Numbered from the stretch's first letter, positions 1-7,924 are shown. The stretch is DNA of 64,000 nucleotides from HKCCE3408 sp039191215 (GCA_039191215.1 JBCCXT010000004.1:1-64000); one strand, 5' to 3'. Notes: a model not told the origin generated them from the letters alone. Numbers and translations are program-made.

Positions 1-557
1 TCCAGTTCCTGTTTGGCCAATGGCTGACCTGGGGCGCCTTCACCTACCCAATTGCCTTCCTGGTCACCGATGTGATGAACCGACTTTACGGGCCTGCTGC
101 GGCCCGGCGGGTGGTCTTGGCGGGCTTTGCCGTGGGCGTGGGCTGCTCGCTGATCGGGACGCAAATCATCGGCGAATTCGGCCCGCTGGTCACGCTGCGC
201 ATTGCATTGGGCTCTGGTCTGGCCTTTTTGACCGCGCAACTGCTCGATGTCGCGATCTTCGACCGTTTGCGCCGCGGTGGCTGGTGGCAAGCACCTGTTT
301 TTTCGTCAATAATCGGCTCATCGGTTGATACACTGCTGTTTTTTACCATCGCCTTTTCCGCCGGCCTGACCTGGATCGAACCCGCAAACGACGTGTCCTG
401 GGCCAATGAGGTCCTGCCGATCTTGGGCGCTGGACCGGGTGCGCCGCTTTGGATTTCGCTCGCACTGGCCGATTGGTGCGTAAAACTTGGGCTTGCGCTG
501 ATCGCACTGCTGCCATTTCGGGTGATCACCGCCCGATTTGGCCCAAATGTCGTATAA
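1..557 (+). CDS. Queuosine precursor transporter (YhhQ/VUT family), 3' part
   Basis: The reading frame is open from base 3 and ends at TAA 555-557, so the gene starts outside the window and about 184 residues are visible. The protein is very hydrophobic with repeated membrane segments. It has the family's QFLFGQWLTWGAFTYPIAFL-type opening, a TDVMNRLYG stretch right after the first helix, and a late helix before VSWANEVLPILG. In the YhhQ family this is an inner-membrane importer of queuosine precursors (preQ0/preQ1) for tRNA modification. The family assignment is from recognisable motifs; the substrate is inferred from the family. Confidence 0.85.
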   Translation, partial: QFLFGQWLTWGAFTYPIAFLVTDVMNRLYGPAAARRVVLAGFAVGVGCSLIGTQIIGEFGPLVTLRIALGSGLAFLTAQLLDVAIFDRLRRGGWWQAPVFSSIIGSSVDTLLFFTIAFSAGLTWIEPANDVSWANEVLPILGAGPGAPLWISLALADWCVKLGLALIALLPFRVITARFGPNVV

Positions 558-611
558 AAGCGTTTGACAAACACTCGATCTATGGCACGCTCACCTCAAC
601 CGCAACTGTTC

Positions 612-628
612 GAAAGGAGGTGATCCAG
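612..628 (+). promoter_or_regulatory. Extended Shine-Dalgarno: 17-nt complement of the 16S rRNA 3' end
   Basis: The sequence gaaaggaggtgatccag is an uninterrupted 17-nt match to the reverse complement of the conserved 16S rRNA 3' terminus (CTGGATCACCTCCTTTC). Ordinary Shine-Dalgarno sites share 4-7 nt with it. A GTG follows immediately at 628-630, seven nt after AGGAGG, which is normal start spacing. The match itself is read directly. That it drives translation of the small ORF at 628-684, rather than acting as an RNA that binds ribosomes, is inference. Confidence 0.6.
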
Positions 629-684
629 TGTCGAGAGGGATATTGGAGAAAGGCGTCGGGACAGCTTTGGAGGTTTCCATCTGA
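628..684 (+). CDS. Possible 18-residue small ORF after the extended Shine-Dalgarno
   Basis: GTG at 628 opens an 18-codon frame (VSRGILEKGVGTALEVSI) ending in TGA at 682-684, with AGGAGG seven nt upstream. No family is recognised. An overlapping frame starting at GTG 620 and ending at TAA 722-724 would give a 34-residue, tryptophan-rich peptide, but its start lies inside the Shine-Dalgarno itself. Either frame, or neither, may be translated. The segment is bounded by the queuosine transporter stop and a strong hairpin at 751-770, so an independent short transcript is plausible. Confidence 0.25.
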   Translation: MSRGILEKGVGTALEVSI

Positions 685-731
685 GCAGACTTGGATGTTG
701 AGACCGAGAGAGTTGGGCACCTAACCACGCC

Positions 732-739
732 CGCCTCCT
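732..739 (+). promoter_or_regulatory. Internal anti-Shine-Dalgarno that can pair with 615-622
   Basis: CGCCTCCT at 732-739 can form eight base pairs (one of them G-U) with AGGAGGTG at 615-622. It lies just upstream of the terminator-like palindrome at 751-770. If both are on one RNA, the long Shine-Dalgarno could be sequestered by this element. The complementarity is read directly; a regulatory role is inference. Confidence 0.3.
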
Positions 740-750
740 GATCTTTCGGA

Positions 751-775
751 AGGGCCCCCTAGGGGGCCCTTTTCG
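751..775 (+). terminator. Rho-independent terminator-like palindrome
   Basis: Bases 751-770 form a perfect 20-base inverted repeat (AGGGCCCCCT followed by its reverse complement), followed by TTTCG. A GC-rich stem with a short T run fits an intrinsic terminator ending the transcript that carries 612-684. It may also separate that transcript from arfB downstream. Confidence 0.55.
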
Positions 776-800
776 TGTCTTGGAGCGCCGGATTGGCAAG

Positions 801-848
801 ATATCTGCGGTATATCTGCCGTATATATCCTGTATATCCACGGATATG
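801..848 (+). repeat. Five short TATATC-type direct repeats upstream of arfB
   Basis: Successive 10-11 base units read gatatctgcg, gtatatctgcc, gtatatatcct, gtatatccacg and ggatatgcg. They recur about once per helical turn and run into the arfB start region. They are AT-rich inside GC-rich surroundings. They could be tandem operator half-sites, a slipped-strand duplication, or an AT-rich promoter. The frame is also open here (from 780), so an N-terminal extension of ArfB through the repeats cannot be excluded. Confidence 0.4.
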
Positions 849-1262
849 CGCGTGATGGACGACATAGAGCTGCAAGACTGGGAATTGACCGAGCAATTCG
901 TCCGCGCCTCAGGCCCTGGCGGCCAAAACGTCAATAAGGTGAGCACCGCGGTGGAATTGCGGTTCGAGGCCGAACGATCGCCCTCGCTAACGCCAGCGGT
1001 CAAAGCCCGACTCCGCCGCCTGGCAGGCAGCCGCTGGACGAAGGACGGCGCGCTGGTCATCTTCGTTCAGGAAGCCCGCAGCCAAGCCCGCAACCGAGAC
1101 ATCGCCCGAGACCGCCTCGCCGACCTCATCCGCCGCGCGCTAATCACACCTAAGAAACGCCGACCCAGCCGCCCGACCAAGGGATCGGTCGAGCGTCGGT
1201 TGAAGGCGAAAAAGATGCGGGGAGAAGTTAAGACATTGCGGAGCCGGCACGAGCGTCAGTGA
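846..1262 (+). CDS. arfB: Alternative ribosome-rescue factor ArfB (peptidyl-tRNA hydrolase)
   Basis: The 138-residue product has the release-factor-like core with the catalytic GGQ motif at residues 25-27, inside GPGGQNVNKVSTAVELRF. Its C-terminal tail is very basic (KKRRPSRPTKGS, then RRLKAKKMRGE), as needed to enter the empty mRNA channel of stalled ribosomes. In the ArfB/YaeJ family this hydrolyses peptidyl-tRNA on non-stop ribosomes. ATG 846 is chosen because it places GGQ at the usual distance; ATG 855 is an alternative. The frame also runs upstream to 780 through the TATATC repeats, but that part does not resemble the family. Confidence 0.88.
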   Translation: MRVMDDIELQDWELTEQFVRASGPGGQNVNKVSTAVELRFEAERSPSLTPAVKARLRRLAGSRWTKDGALVIFVQEARSQARNRDIARDRLADLIRRALITPKKRRPSRPTKGSVERRLKAKKMRGEVKTLRSRHERQ

Positions 1263-1320
1263 GGACTCCAAAACAAATTTGAGACGTGATATCACCGGAT
1301 GATTATCTGGGGCAATTATT

Positions 1321-2562
1321 ATGACTGAATTTGATTCGATTGTTATGTTCCGAGGCGTATCTGCTGAAAAGTTTGAGACTTTTCGCACTGCGCTCGCGGG
1401 TACTGGCGCGGAAAATGGTCGACAACTAATCGAAGGGGAGCTGGCGAGGCCCGACAGTGTAAGGGCGTTGTTTCATGAGCTGCCGGGATCTCCCGACGTC
1501 GACGTCGTATACCCTTTTGTAGAAGTGGACGGCAATGTATTCGAGTCGGGCAATGCTGTCTTGCCTATTCCCGATATGGAAGCCGTGGCCGTCAGCAATC
1601 TGACGGATGAACAGCGCGACGCGTTAGAGGAGGGTGGTGCCAGGGTCATCAGCAATGAGCGCATCGAACGATTGCGACATGTGACCCGCCATAGTCTGGA
1701 CGAGTTGATTCCCGATTTCTCGAGAGCTTGGCATCTTCCCGTAATTTTCGATTCCGTCACAAGGGTTGCAATTGACAACGTGCGGGTCGGTGTCATCGAC
1801 ACAGGGATCAATGCGCGGCATCCGGAATTCGATGGCGTCAAGTGTGTTGCCAGGAGGTTTCGCGGCCCACGTTTTGAAGATCTGCGTGGCAATGCGGACG
1901 ATGAAACATCCCATGGAACTTCGGTTTGTGCACTGATTTCAGGCCAAAATGTTGGTGTTGCGCCGGGCGCGCCACTTGCGGTGGCGGATGTCTTTGAGGG
2001 CCTGTCGGCGCGCCCGATCGATATACTCAACGCGATTTCGTGGATGAAGCGTGGCGATCCGTTCGGTGACGGGCAAGGTGTTGACGTCATCAATCTGTCG
2101 CTGGGTCTCAGGGGATATCGCGACGACTTTCTTGACGCCATTCAGGAAGCGCTGGATGTCGACGGAGTGATGTTCGTCGCTGCCATTGGAAACGACGGCC
2201 ATGACAACGGCCCATGCTGTTCCCCTGCTGTCTACAGTGAGGTGTTAAGTGTTGGCGCGGTCGATAAGGAATTCAAGCGCGCCGACTTTTCTAATGTGGG
2301 GCGACCGCATGAAGACGGTGTCCCTCAGCCGGATATTTGGGCGCCAGGTGTCGGCGTTTATTCGGCGCATGGCGCGGATTTGTATGATTGTGTCGACGGG
2401 ACGTCATTTGCATCGCCGATAGTTGCGGCCATCTTGGCCAGAGCCATCTCGAATACACCTGTCAATGAACGCAATCCAGATCGCATCGCCGAATTAGTGC
2501 TTGAGGCGGCCTCAGAACAGGGCAATTTACCAGCAAATCCTCGCCTAGCGCGGGCATTTTAA
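1321..2562 (+). CDS. S8 family serine peptidase (subtilase) without signal peptide
   Basis: The 413-residue protein carries the full subtilisin catalytic set: Asp160 in VGVIDTGIN, His198 in DETSHGTS, the oxyanion Asn291 in AAIGNDG and Ser362 in DGTSFASP. Residues 1-150 form an unrecognised N-terminal domain. There is no signal peptide or membrane segment, so a cytoplasmic protease is likely rather than a secreted one. A small unknown gene follows 74 bases downstream in the same direction. Base composition is visibly less GC-rich than in the neighbouring core genes, which may reflect transfer. The target is unknown. Confidence 0.85.
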   Translation: MTEFDSIVMFRGVSAEKFETFRTALAGTGAENGRQLIEGELARPDSVRALFHELPGSPDVDVVYPFVEVDGNVFESGNAVLPIPDMEAVAVSNLTDEQRDALEEGGARVISNERIERLRHVTRHSLDELIPDFSRAWHLPVIFDSVTRVAIDNVRVGVIDTGINARHPEFDGVKCVARRFRGPRFEDLRGNADDETSHGTSVCALISGQNVGVAPGAPLAVADVFEGLSARPIDILNAISWMKRGDPFGDGQGVDVINLSLGLRGYRDDFLDAIQEALDVDGVMFVAAIGNDGHDNGPCCSPAVYSEVLSVGAVDKEFKRADFSNVGRPHEDGVPQPDIWAPGVGVYSAHGADLYDCVDGTSFASPIVAAILARAISNTPVNERNPDRIAELVLEAASEQGNLPANPRLARAF

Positions 2563-2636
2563 CCTGAGTGTGCACTCTCGGTTGAAAATTCCTGTTCTAG
2601 ATGATATATTCTACATTAGCTTTTAGGGGTAAATGC

Positions 2637-2993
2637 ATGAAACTCGACGTGTTTTCCAATCAGATCAGTGATGGCCCGTCGGATCGAATTGTTGATGGTC
2701 TTGTGTCAATCAACAATTCGGGATTGCGTCGTGAATTGGATGGCGACCGGGTCCAATATTACGCAGAATCTGAGCGGCGACTTGGTTTGCTGGCCGAGGT
2801 GATACGCAGCTTTCTTGCGCCTGGCGATCATGGAGATGTCGAGGTTGACCTCCATATGGATGCCGGCAAGGTTTCGGTCAGCGCTCCGGCAGAGGATTGG
2901 GAGCGTCTGTTGCGCGGCTTAGAGGAGACAGAGGCTGAAATCGACGCCCCCATCGAAGTGCATCCGAACGATCCGATTCAGATTGCTTGGTGA
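2637..2993 (+). CDS. Small acidic protein of unknown function, partner of the subtilase
   Basis: The 118-residue product is acidic (many Asp and Glu, especially in the last 30 residues), with no membrane segment or recognised domain. ATG 2637 is preceded by AGGGG at suitable spacing; an in-frame ATG at 2601 lacks such a site. It follows the S8 peptidase gene on the same strand, and its stop is directly next to the convergent pncB stop. A dedicated inhibitor, substrate or adaptor of the protease is possible, but only the neighbourhood suggests it. Confidence 0.6.
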   Translation: MKLDVFSNQISDGPSDRIVDGLVSINNSGLRRELDGDRVQYYAESERRLGLLAEVIRSFLAPGDHGDVEVDLHMDAGKVSVSAPAEDWERLLRGLEETEAEIDAPIEVHPNDPIQIAW

Positions 2994-4286
2994 TCAAACT
3001 ACCACCTCCAGTCCGACCTGTTCGCCGACGCTGAACACGCGTTTGTAGCGGTCGATCTCGGCTGTTGGGCCCATGGCCTTACGGGGGTTGTCGCTGAGCT
3101 TGACCGTGGCGCGGCCGTTGGCTTTAACGGCTTTGCAAACCAGGCTGAAGGGGGCTAGCGCGTCGTTCTTCACCAGGCCTCGGAAGTCATTGGTCAGCAA
3201 CGTGCCCCAGCCGAAGCTGACGGTGCAGCGGTCTGCGAACTTTTGGTGCAGTTCTTCGATTTTGTCTGCATCCAGCCCGTCAGAGAAGATCACCAGCTTT
3301 TCGCGCGGGTCCTCGCCACGGTCTTTCCACCATTTGATCGCCGTTTCAGCGCCCGTCGCGGGATCGCCTGAATCGATGCGGATACCCGTCCAACCGGCCA
3401 GCCAATCGGGCGCATTGGCCAGGAAGCCTTCTGTCCCGTAAGTGTCGGGCAGGATGATGCGCAGATTGCCGTCATGTTCTTCGTGCCAATCGGCCAAGAC
3501 GTCATAAGGCGCGCGTGCCAGCGCTTCGTCGTCCTCAGCCAGCGCGGCATAGACCATGGGCAATTCATGGGCGTTGGTGCCGATCGCTTCGAGGTCGCGG
3601 TTTTTGGCAATCAGGCAGTTTGACGTGCCGATGAAGCTTTCGCCCAGCCCTTCTTGCATGGCCTGCACGGCCCAGTCCTGCCACAAAAAGCTGTGGCGCC
3701 GCCGTGTCCCGAAATCTGCGATGCGGAGACCTTGGACGCGCCGCAAGCGCTCGATCTTTTCCCAGGCTTTGGTCATCGCGCGGGCATAGAGGACCTGCAA
3801 TTCGAACTTGCCGAGTTTGCTAAGGACAGCGCGTGAGCGCAGCTCCATCAGCACTGCAAGGGCGGGGATTTCCCACAACATGACCTCGGGCCAGGGGCCC
3901 TCAAATGTCAGCTCATACTGATCGTCGACTCGTTCGAGGTGGTAATCGGGCAGCGAGAGGCCTTCGAGCCAATCCATGAAATCGGCCCGGAACATCGCAC
4001 GCTTGCCGTAAAAGGTGTTGCCGCGCATCCAGGTCGACTCGCCGCGCGCCAGGCTGAGCGTGCGGATATGGTCGAGCTGTTCGCGCAGTTCGCCCTCATC
4101 GATCAGATCGGCAAGCGGGACATGTTTGGAGCGGTTGATGAGCGAGAAGGTGACGCGTGTGTCGGGCCTGTTGCGAAAGACCGACTGGCACATCAAAAGC
4201 TTGTAGAAATCGGTGTCGATCAGGGAACGGACGATCGGGTCGATCTTCCATTTGTGACTCCATACGCGGGTTGCGATATCGACCAT
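2994..4286 (-). CDS. pncB: Nicotinate phosphoribosyltransferase
   Basis: The 430-residue enzyme converts nicotinate and PRPP to nicotinate mononucleotide, the Preiss-Handler entry to NAD. Visible family motifs are SLIDTDFYKLLM (21-32), DFGTRRRHS (191-199), GTSN (220-223) and GTNAHE (236-241, with the conserved His240), plus IRIDSGD and the phosphate-binding FSDGLD. ATG 4286 is chosen because GGAGGAG precedes it on the minus strand; the open frame continues upstream to 4352 without a better start. pncA lies upstream on the same strand, so both halves of nicotinamide salvage are close together, separated by a cupin gene. Confidence 0.95.
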   Translation of the reverse strand: MVDIATRVWSHKWKIDPIVRSLIDTDFYKLLMCQSVFRNRPDTRVTFSLINRSKHVPLADLIDEGELREQLDHIRTLSLARGESTWMRGNTFYGKRAMFRADFMDWLEGLSLPDYHLERVDDQYELTFEGPWPEVMLWEIPALAVLMELRSRAVLSKLGKFELQVLYARAMTKAWEKIERLRRVQGLRIADFGTRRRHSFLWQDWAVQAMQEGLGESFIGTSNCLIAKNRDLEAIGTNAHELPMVYAALAEDDEALARAPYDVLADWHEEHDGNLRIILPDTYGTEGFLANAPDWLAGWTGIRIDSGDPATGAETAIKWWKDRGEDPREKLVIFSDGLDADKIEELHQKFADRCTVSFGWGTLLTNDFRGLVKNDALAPFSLVCKAVKANGRATVKLSDNPRKAMGPTAEIDRYKRVFSVGEQVGLEVVV

Positions 4287-4799
4287 GGGCTCCTCCGCCA
4301 GCGTCCTTCTTTTCAACAAGAGCGCGCGTTGGAGCGCAAGGGTGATTGCCAAGGATGCGCTGCTCGGGCCCTGCGGACACTACGTCTGGCGCGCTATTTC
4401 CGGCGGCTGAGAGGGGACGAGGCGCGCTGGTTTCGTGGCGCATCCGGTTGGCGGTGGTGCTGAGGTGACCGGCGCTTGGCCGGCGATCGGGCGCGGATTT
4501 CATCCTGCGTGCGCCGGGTCTGTTGCGTGCCGCGTGGCACAGCTCAACGCGTTACTGCGGTGGATGAGCAAGGTCGAAACGCGGCGAGGAGGGACGGCAC
4601 AATGGGCGACCCAATCACAAACGCGGCGCCGTGGCGCGGATCAATCGTGCTGCCCGCGCAGAGCCGGTTCCTGCCGCGCGGACGGGGGTCTTTGCGTCCA
4701 GCAGCGCTGGGGTCGTTTTCCGGCAGCCGGGCAGGACCGAACGGCGAGTTTACCGGTGGACCCGAGGGACACAACGATCAGGCTTTGCCAGGGTGCGCG
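4287..4799. other. 513-base gap without a recognisable gene
   Basis: No open frame here resembles a known family. One plus-strand frame starting at ATG 4602 has a fair ribosome-binding site (GAGGAGGG nine bases upstream) and runs to 4853, but it overlaps the 3' end of the minus-strand cupin gene, and its Arg/Pro/Gly-rich composition looks like GC-rich out-of-frame translation. A minus-strand leader and promoter for pncB must lie near 4290-4350. The stretch may hold a decayed gene. Confidence 0.4.
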
Positions 4800-5441
4800 T
4801 TAGAGCGGCGCTTTCGGCGGCCTGCTGGCAAGATGGCCGGTTTTCATCCATAGCCGCGCGCCGCGCTCGCTGGCCGTCGCATCCAGTAAGCCCGCCACCG
4901 GCAGGCGCAGCCAATCCCAGCCGGATAGCATCCCGCCGTTTTCAGCAAGCTCACCTTCGAGCACGAGAAGCTCTAAACCGCCGGGGGCCGAGGTTTTGAT
5001 CGTCTCCCCAGGCGCCAACTCGATGATTTCCACCCGTTCTTCGCCGTTTTCAAACAGAAGGCCTGGCTGGTCGGTACGGGCATGCAGGCTGGTGCGGTCT
5101 TCGGGGTCGAATTGGTGAAGTTTCACAAAGATGATCGCACCGTCTGGTGCAGCGGGGTGGTGATGCGTGGTGGGCGGATTGCGCACATAACTGCCAGCGG
5201 GAAAGGCGCCGTCTTGATCGGCGAATGTGCCATCAAGGACGAGGTATTCTTCGCCGCCATCATGGGTATGGGCGGTGAAATCCGACCCCGGCGCGAACCT
5301 GACTAGGCTGGTGGCGCGCGCCACTTCTGCGCCGATCCGGTCGAGCATCTTGCGTTCAACGCCTGCCGAGGGTGAGGCGACCCAAGGCGTCTGGGAAAAG
5401 CGAACCACGGCGCGCTGGCTGAAATCGGCGTTGATCTGCAT
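4800..5441 (-). CDS. ChrR-like bicupin domain protein
   Basis: The 213-residue protein has two consecutive cupin halves. The first shows a metal-binding pattern: His58, His60 and Glu64 in AHTHDGGEEYLVLDG, with His93-His95 later. The second half (about 115-200) lacks an equally clear His set. This is the ChrR cupin arrangement, but there is no N-terminal zinc anti-sigma domain and no ECF sigma gene beside it, so it is probably not an anti-sigma factor. It sits between pncA and pncB on the same strand. The substrate is not predictable. Confidence 0.75.
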   Translation of the reverse strand: MQINADFSQRAVVRFSQTPWVASPSAGVERKMLDRIGAEVARATSLVRFAPGSDFTAHTHDGGEEYLVLDGTFADQDGAFPAGSYVRNPPTTHHHPAAPDGAIIFVKLHQFDPEDRTSLHARTDQPGLLFENGEERVEIIELAPGETIKTSAPGGLELLVLEGELAENGGMLSGWDWLRLPVAGLLDATASERGARLWMKTGHLASRPPKAPL

Positions 5442-5525
5442 CTGGCAGCCTCGGTTTTGGGTTTAAGGGGAAAGACCTTCGCGCGGTGGCGTGTGCCGGT
5501 CAATGCTGTGGGTAGCCGGCCTCAC

Positions 5526-6131
5526 TCAAGAAAGCGTGACCCCCGCCTTGCGCATCGCATCCTCGGCGGCGGCGAGTGAGCCATTGGCGTCAATCGCGCG
5601 TGAAAGCGCGCCCAGCACCTCGACTTCAAATCCAAGCTTTGCCCCGTCCACGGCTGAGTAATTGACGCAGAAATCTGTGGCGATGCCGACCATGGTCAGT
5701 TTCGTCAGACCGCGGCTGCGCAAATAACCTTCCAGCCCGGTGGGTGTAGCGTGATCGTTTTCAAAGAGGGCCGAATAGCTGTCGATCTGCTGGCGGAAGC
5801 CTTTGCGGATCACAAGATCGGCGCGGTCTGTATTGAGGTCGGGATGAAACTCGGCCCCGGAGGAGCCTTGAATGCAATGATCCGGCCACAGCACTTGCGG
5901 GCCGTAAGGCATCTCGATCAAATCCATCGGCGCATGGCCGGGATGCTGGCTGGCAAAGCTGGAATGGCCATCCGGGTGCCAGTCTTGGGTCAAAATCACC
6001 GCTTGGAATTCGGCCATCAATGCGTTGATCGGAGACACAATCTCATCGCCCTGGGGCACCGCGAGGTGCCCGCCTGGGCAGAAATCATTCTGCACATCAA
6101 TGACAATTAAGGCCTCGTCGGGCGCACGCAT
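5526..6131 (-). CDS. pncA: Nicotinamidase
   Basis: The 201-residue isochorismatase-fold enzyme hydrolyses nicotinamide to nicotinate. The catalytic triad is visible as Asp12 (VIDVQNDF), Lys110 (IRKGF) and Cys155 (ATDFCV). Metal ligands are likely Asp50 and His52 (TQDWHPDGH) and His85 (WPDHCIQG). The cis-peptide region before Cys155 fits the family. Its product is the substrate of PncB, encoded downstream on the same strand. Confidence 0.95.
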   Translation of the reverse strand: MRAPDEALIVIDVQNDFCPGGHLAVPQGDEIVSPINALMAEFQAVILTQDWHPDGHSSFASQHPGHAPMDLIEMPYGPQVLWPDHCIQGSSGAEFHPDLNTDRADLVIRKGFRQQIDSYSALFENDHATPTGLEGYLRSRGLTKLTMVGIATDFCVNYSAVDGAKLGFEVEVLGALSRAIDANGSLAAAEDAMRKAGVTLS

Positions 6132-6194
6132 TTCTACCTCCGATCAAGAAGAGCGTGCCCATTGACCCCGGGATCGTGCCCGGGGTCAACCGCC

Positions 6195-6869
6195 TCAGTC
6201 GAGACTGACGAGCTGGATGGCCAATTCGCGATACAATTTGCGCCGCATTTGCGAAGCGTAATCGCCGGTATCGGCCACCACGACCGAGAACGCCTCAGGC
6301 CCATGGATGATTTCGGCTTCGTAGTAATCGTGTACATCGCCGCCTTCGACATCCACGACAATCGCGTTCACGGTGACATTCATCAATTGCAGTGCTTCAC
6401 GTTGGTAGCGTGGCAAAACACCTTCGTTTGATCGGCCATCGCCGGAAATATCAACGACGTAGCGATCACATGACGGAGCGGCCGTCATCGCCGCGGCAAC
6501 CGCGCCCAATGCTTCGCCAAGGGCGGTCGCACTGCGGCCAAACGGTCTTGGCAGGGATTCCACCTCGGCCGCGAAACTGGCCACGGAGGCTTCCGATGTC
6601 ATGTGACGCCAATCAATGGCGACCATCTGTTCGCCACGACCAGACCAAAGTAAGACCATAACGGCGCTGTCGCCGCGGGCCAGAGTATGGGTCACCATCG
6701 GATCGCGTAGCCCTTCTGCGAGGCCTTGCATCTGAATGTGATAATCTTCATCACTGATGGAACCGGAGACGTCGATCGCAAATGCCAAAGCGACCTCGCA
6801 AGCGCGGGCGGCAGAGGCAGTCGCGAGAGCGACGAGTGTTACGATTAGGTAAATGCTGCGATAGGTCAT
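6195..6869 (-). CDS. DUF1194 domain protein (secreted VWA-type)
   Basis: The 224-residue product starts with a signal peptide (MTYRSIYLIVTLVALATASA), followed by a von Willebrand A-like fold with the metal-adhesion motif DVSGS (Asp33, Ser35, Ser37) and the supporting DISGDGRSN. ATG 6869 places the signal peptide at the N-terminus; the open frame extends to 7025 but that part lacks family character. It is probably periplasmic. The function of DUF1194 proteins is unknown; protein-protein binding through the MIDAS site is expected. Its start lies 155 bases from the divergent trhO start. Confidence 0.8.
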   Translation of the reverse strand: MTYRSIYLIVTLVALATASAARACEVALAFAIDVSGSISDEDYHIQMQGLAEGLRDPMVTHTLARGDSAVMVLLWSGRGEQMVAIDWRHMTSEASVASFAAEVESLPRPFGRSATALGEALGAVAAAMTAAPSCDRYVVDISGDGRSNEGVLPRYQREALQLMNVTVNAIVVDVEGGDVHDYYEAEIIHGPEAFSVVVADTGDYASQMRRKLYRELAIQLVSLD

Positions 6870-7024
6870 GGTTAATCGTGCCACGGAACTATTACCAAAC
6901 AGTGTCCATGCTGTTCTGGTTTTGTGCTGGTTGTGCAGATGCTCAAAAGACGGGCAGGATTTCACCCCTGGAACTGCAAATTCCTGCACTTGCGGAGAAC
7001 AAAAGCGAACCGTAGATCCACGCA

Positions 7025-7924
7025 ATGTTTGTCATTGCTGCCCTTTATCACTTCGCCCCTGTGGCCGATCCGGAGGCTTGGTGTGCGCGACTGAAAGCGC
7101 TGTGCGAGGCATCGGAACTGCGTGGCACGCTGCTGATCGCAGGCGAGGGGATCAACGGCACGGTTGCGGGTTCTGAGGCGGCCATTGCCACGATCTTAGC
7201 CGAGATCCGACGCGCGGACGGATTTGCGACACTGTCGCATAAACGTGCCACCGCACAGGATATGCCGTTCTCGCGGCTCAAGGTTCGCGTCAAAGCCGAG
7301 ATTGTCACAATGGGCCAACCCGGTCTTGATGCGCGCAGGCCCGGTATCCATGTCGCCCCACAGGACTGGAACGCCTTGATTGCCGCGCCTGATGTGGCGG
7401 TGATCGACACGCGCAATGGCTATGAAACGGCAATCGGCACCTTTGAGGGCGCGATTGACCCACAGACCGAGAGCTTCCGCGACTTTCCCGATTGGTGGGC
7501 GGCCAATGGACATCGCTTTGCCAATAAGCGGATTGCGATGTTCTGCACCGGTGGGATCCGATGCGAAAAGTCGACCGCCTACTTGCGCGCGCAAGGCGTC
7601 GAAGAGGTCTACCACCTTGATGGGGGCATTCTGAAATACCTCGAAGAAGTGCCCGAGGCGGACAGCCTGTGGCAGGGCGCGTGTTTTGTGTTCGATGAGC
7701 GTGTCTCGGTCGGCCATGGCTTGGTGCCGGGCGAGCACGCGCTCTGCCGGGCCTGCCGCCGCCCCGTCTCAAAGCAAGACCGCGCCCATGACGATTATGA
7801 GCGTGGTGTGCAATGCCCGGCTTGTGTGTCGGAATATTCCGAAGCCGATCGGGCGCGGTTTCGGGAGCGGCAAAGGCAGGTTGATCTCGCCGCCGCTAAG
7901 GGTCTGCGCCATATTGGAAATTAA
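7025..7924 (+). CDS. trhO: tRNA uridine(34) hydroxylase TrhO (rhodanese type)
   Basis: The 299-residue protein matches the YceA/TrhO family: an N-terminal acylphosphatase-like domain with GTLLIAGEGINGT, then a rhodanese domain with VIDTRNGYE and catalytic Cys174 in CTGGIRCEKS. A C-terminal cysteine-rich part follows (CRACRR, then CPAC). TrhO installs the 5-hydroxyl on wobble uridine U34 using oxygen and prephenate-independent chemistry. It is a stand-alone gene, convergent with gyrB, with a hairpin in between. Confidence 0.92.
   Translation: MFVIAALYHFAPVADPEAWCARLKALCEASELRGTLLIAGEGINGTVAGSEAAIATILAEIRRADGFATLSHKRATAQDMPFSRLKVRVKAEIVTMGQPGLDARRPGIHVAPQDWNALIAAPDVAVIDTRNGYETAIGTFEGAIDPQTESFRDFPDWWAANGHRFANKRIAMFCTGGIRCEKSTAYLRAQGVEEVYHLDGGILKYLEEVPEADSLWQGACFVFDERVSVGHGLVPGEHALCRACRRPVSKQDRAHDDYERGVQCPACVSEYSEADRARFRERQRQVDLAAAKGLRHIGN

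Noticed and set aside
449..724. 91-codon frame starting inside the queuosine transporter gene
   Set aside because: Its first part is out-of-frame transporter sequence; only the last 34 codons, after the extended Shine-Dalgarno, deserve attention.
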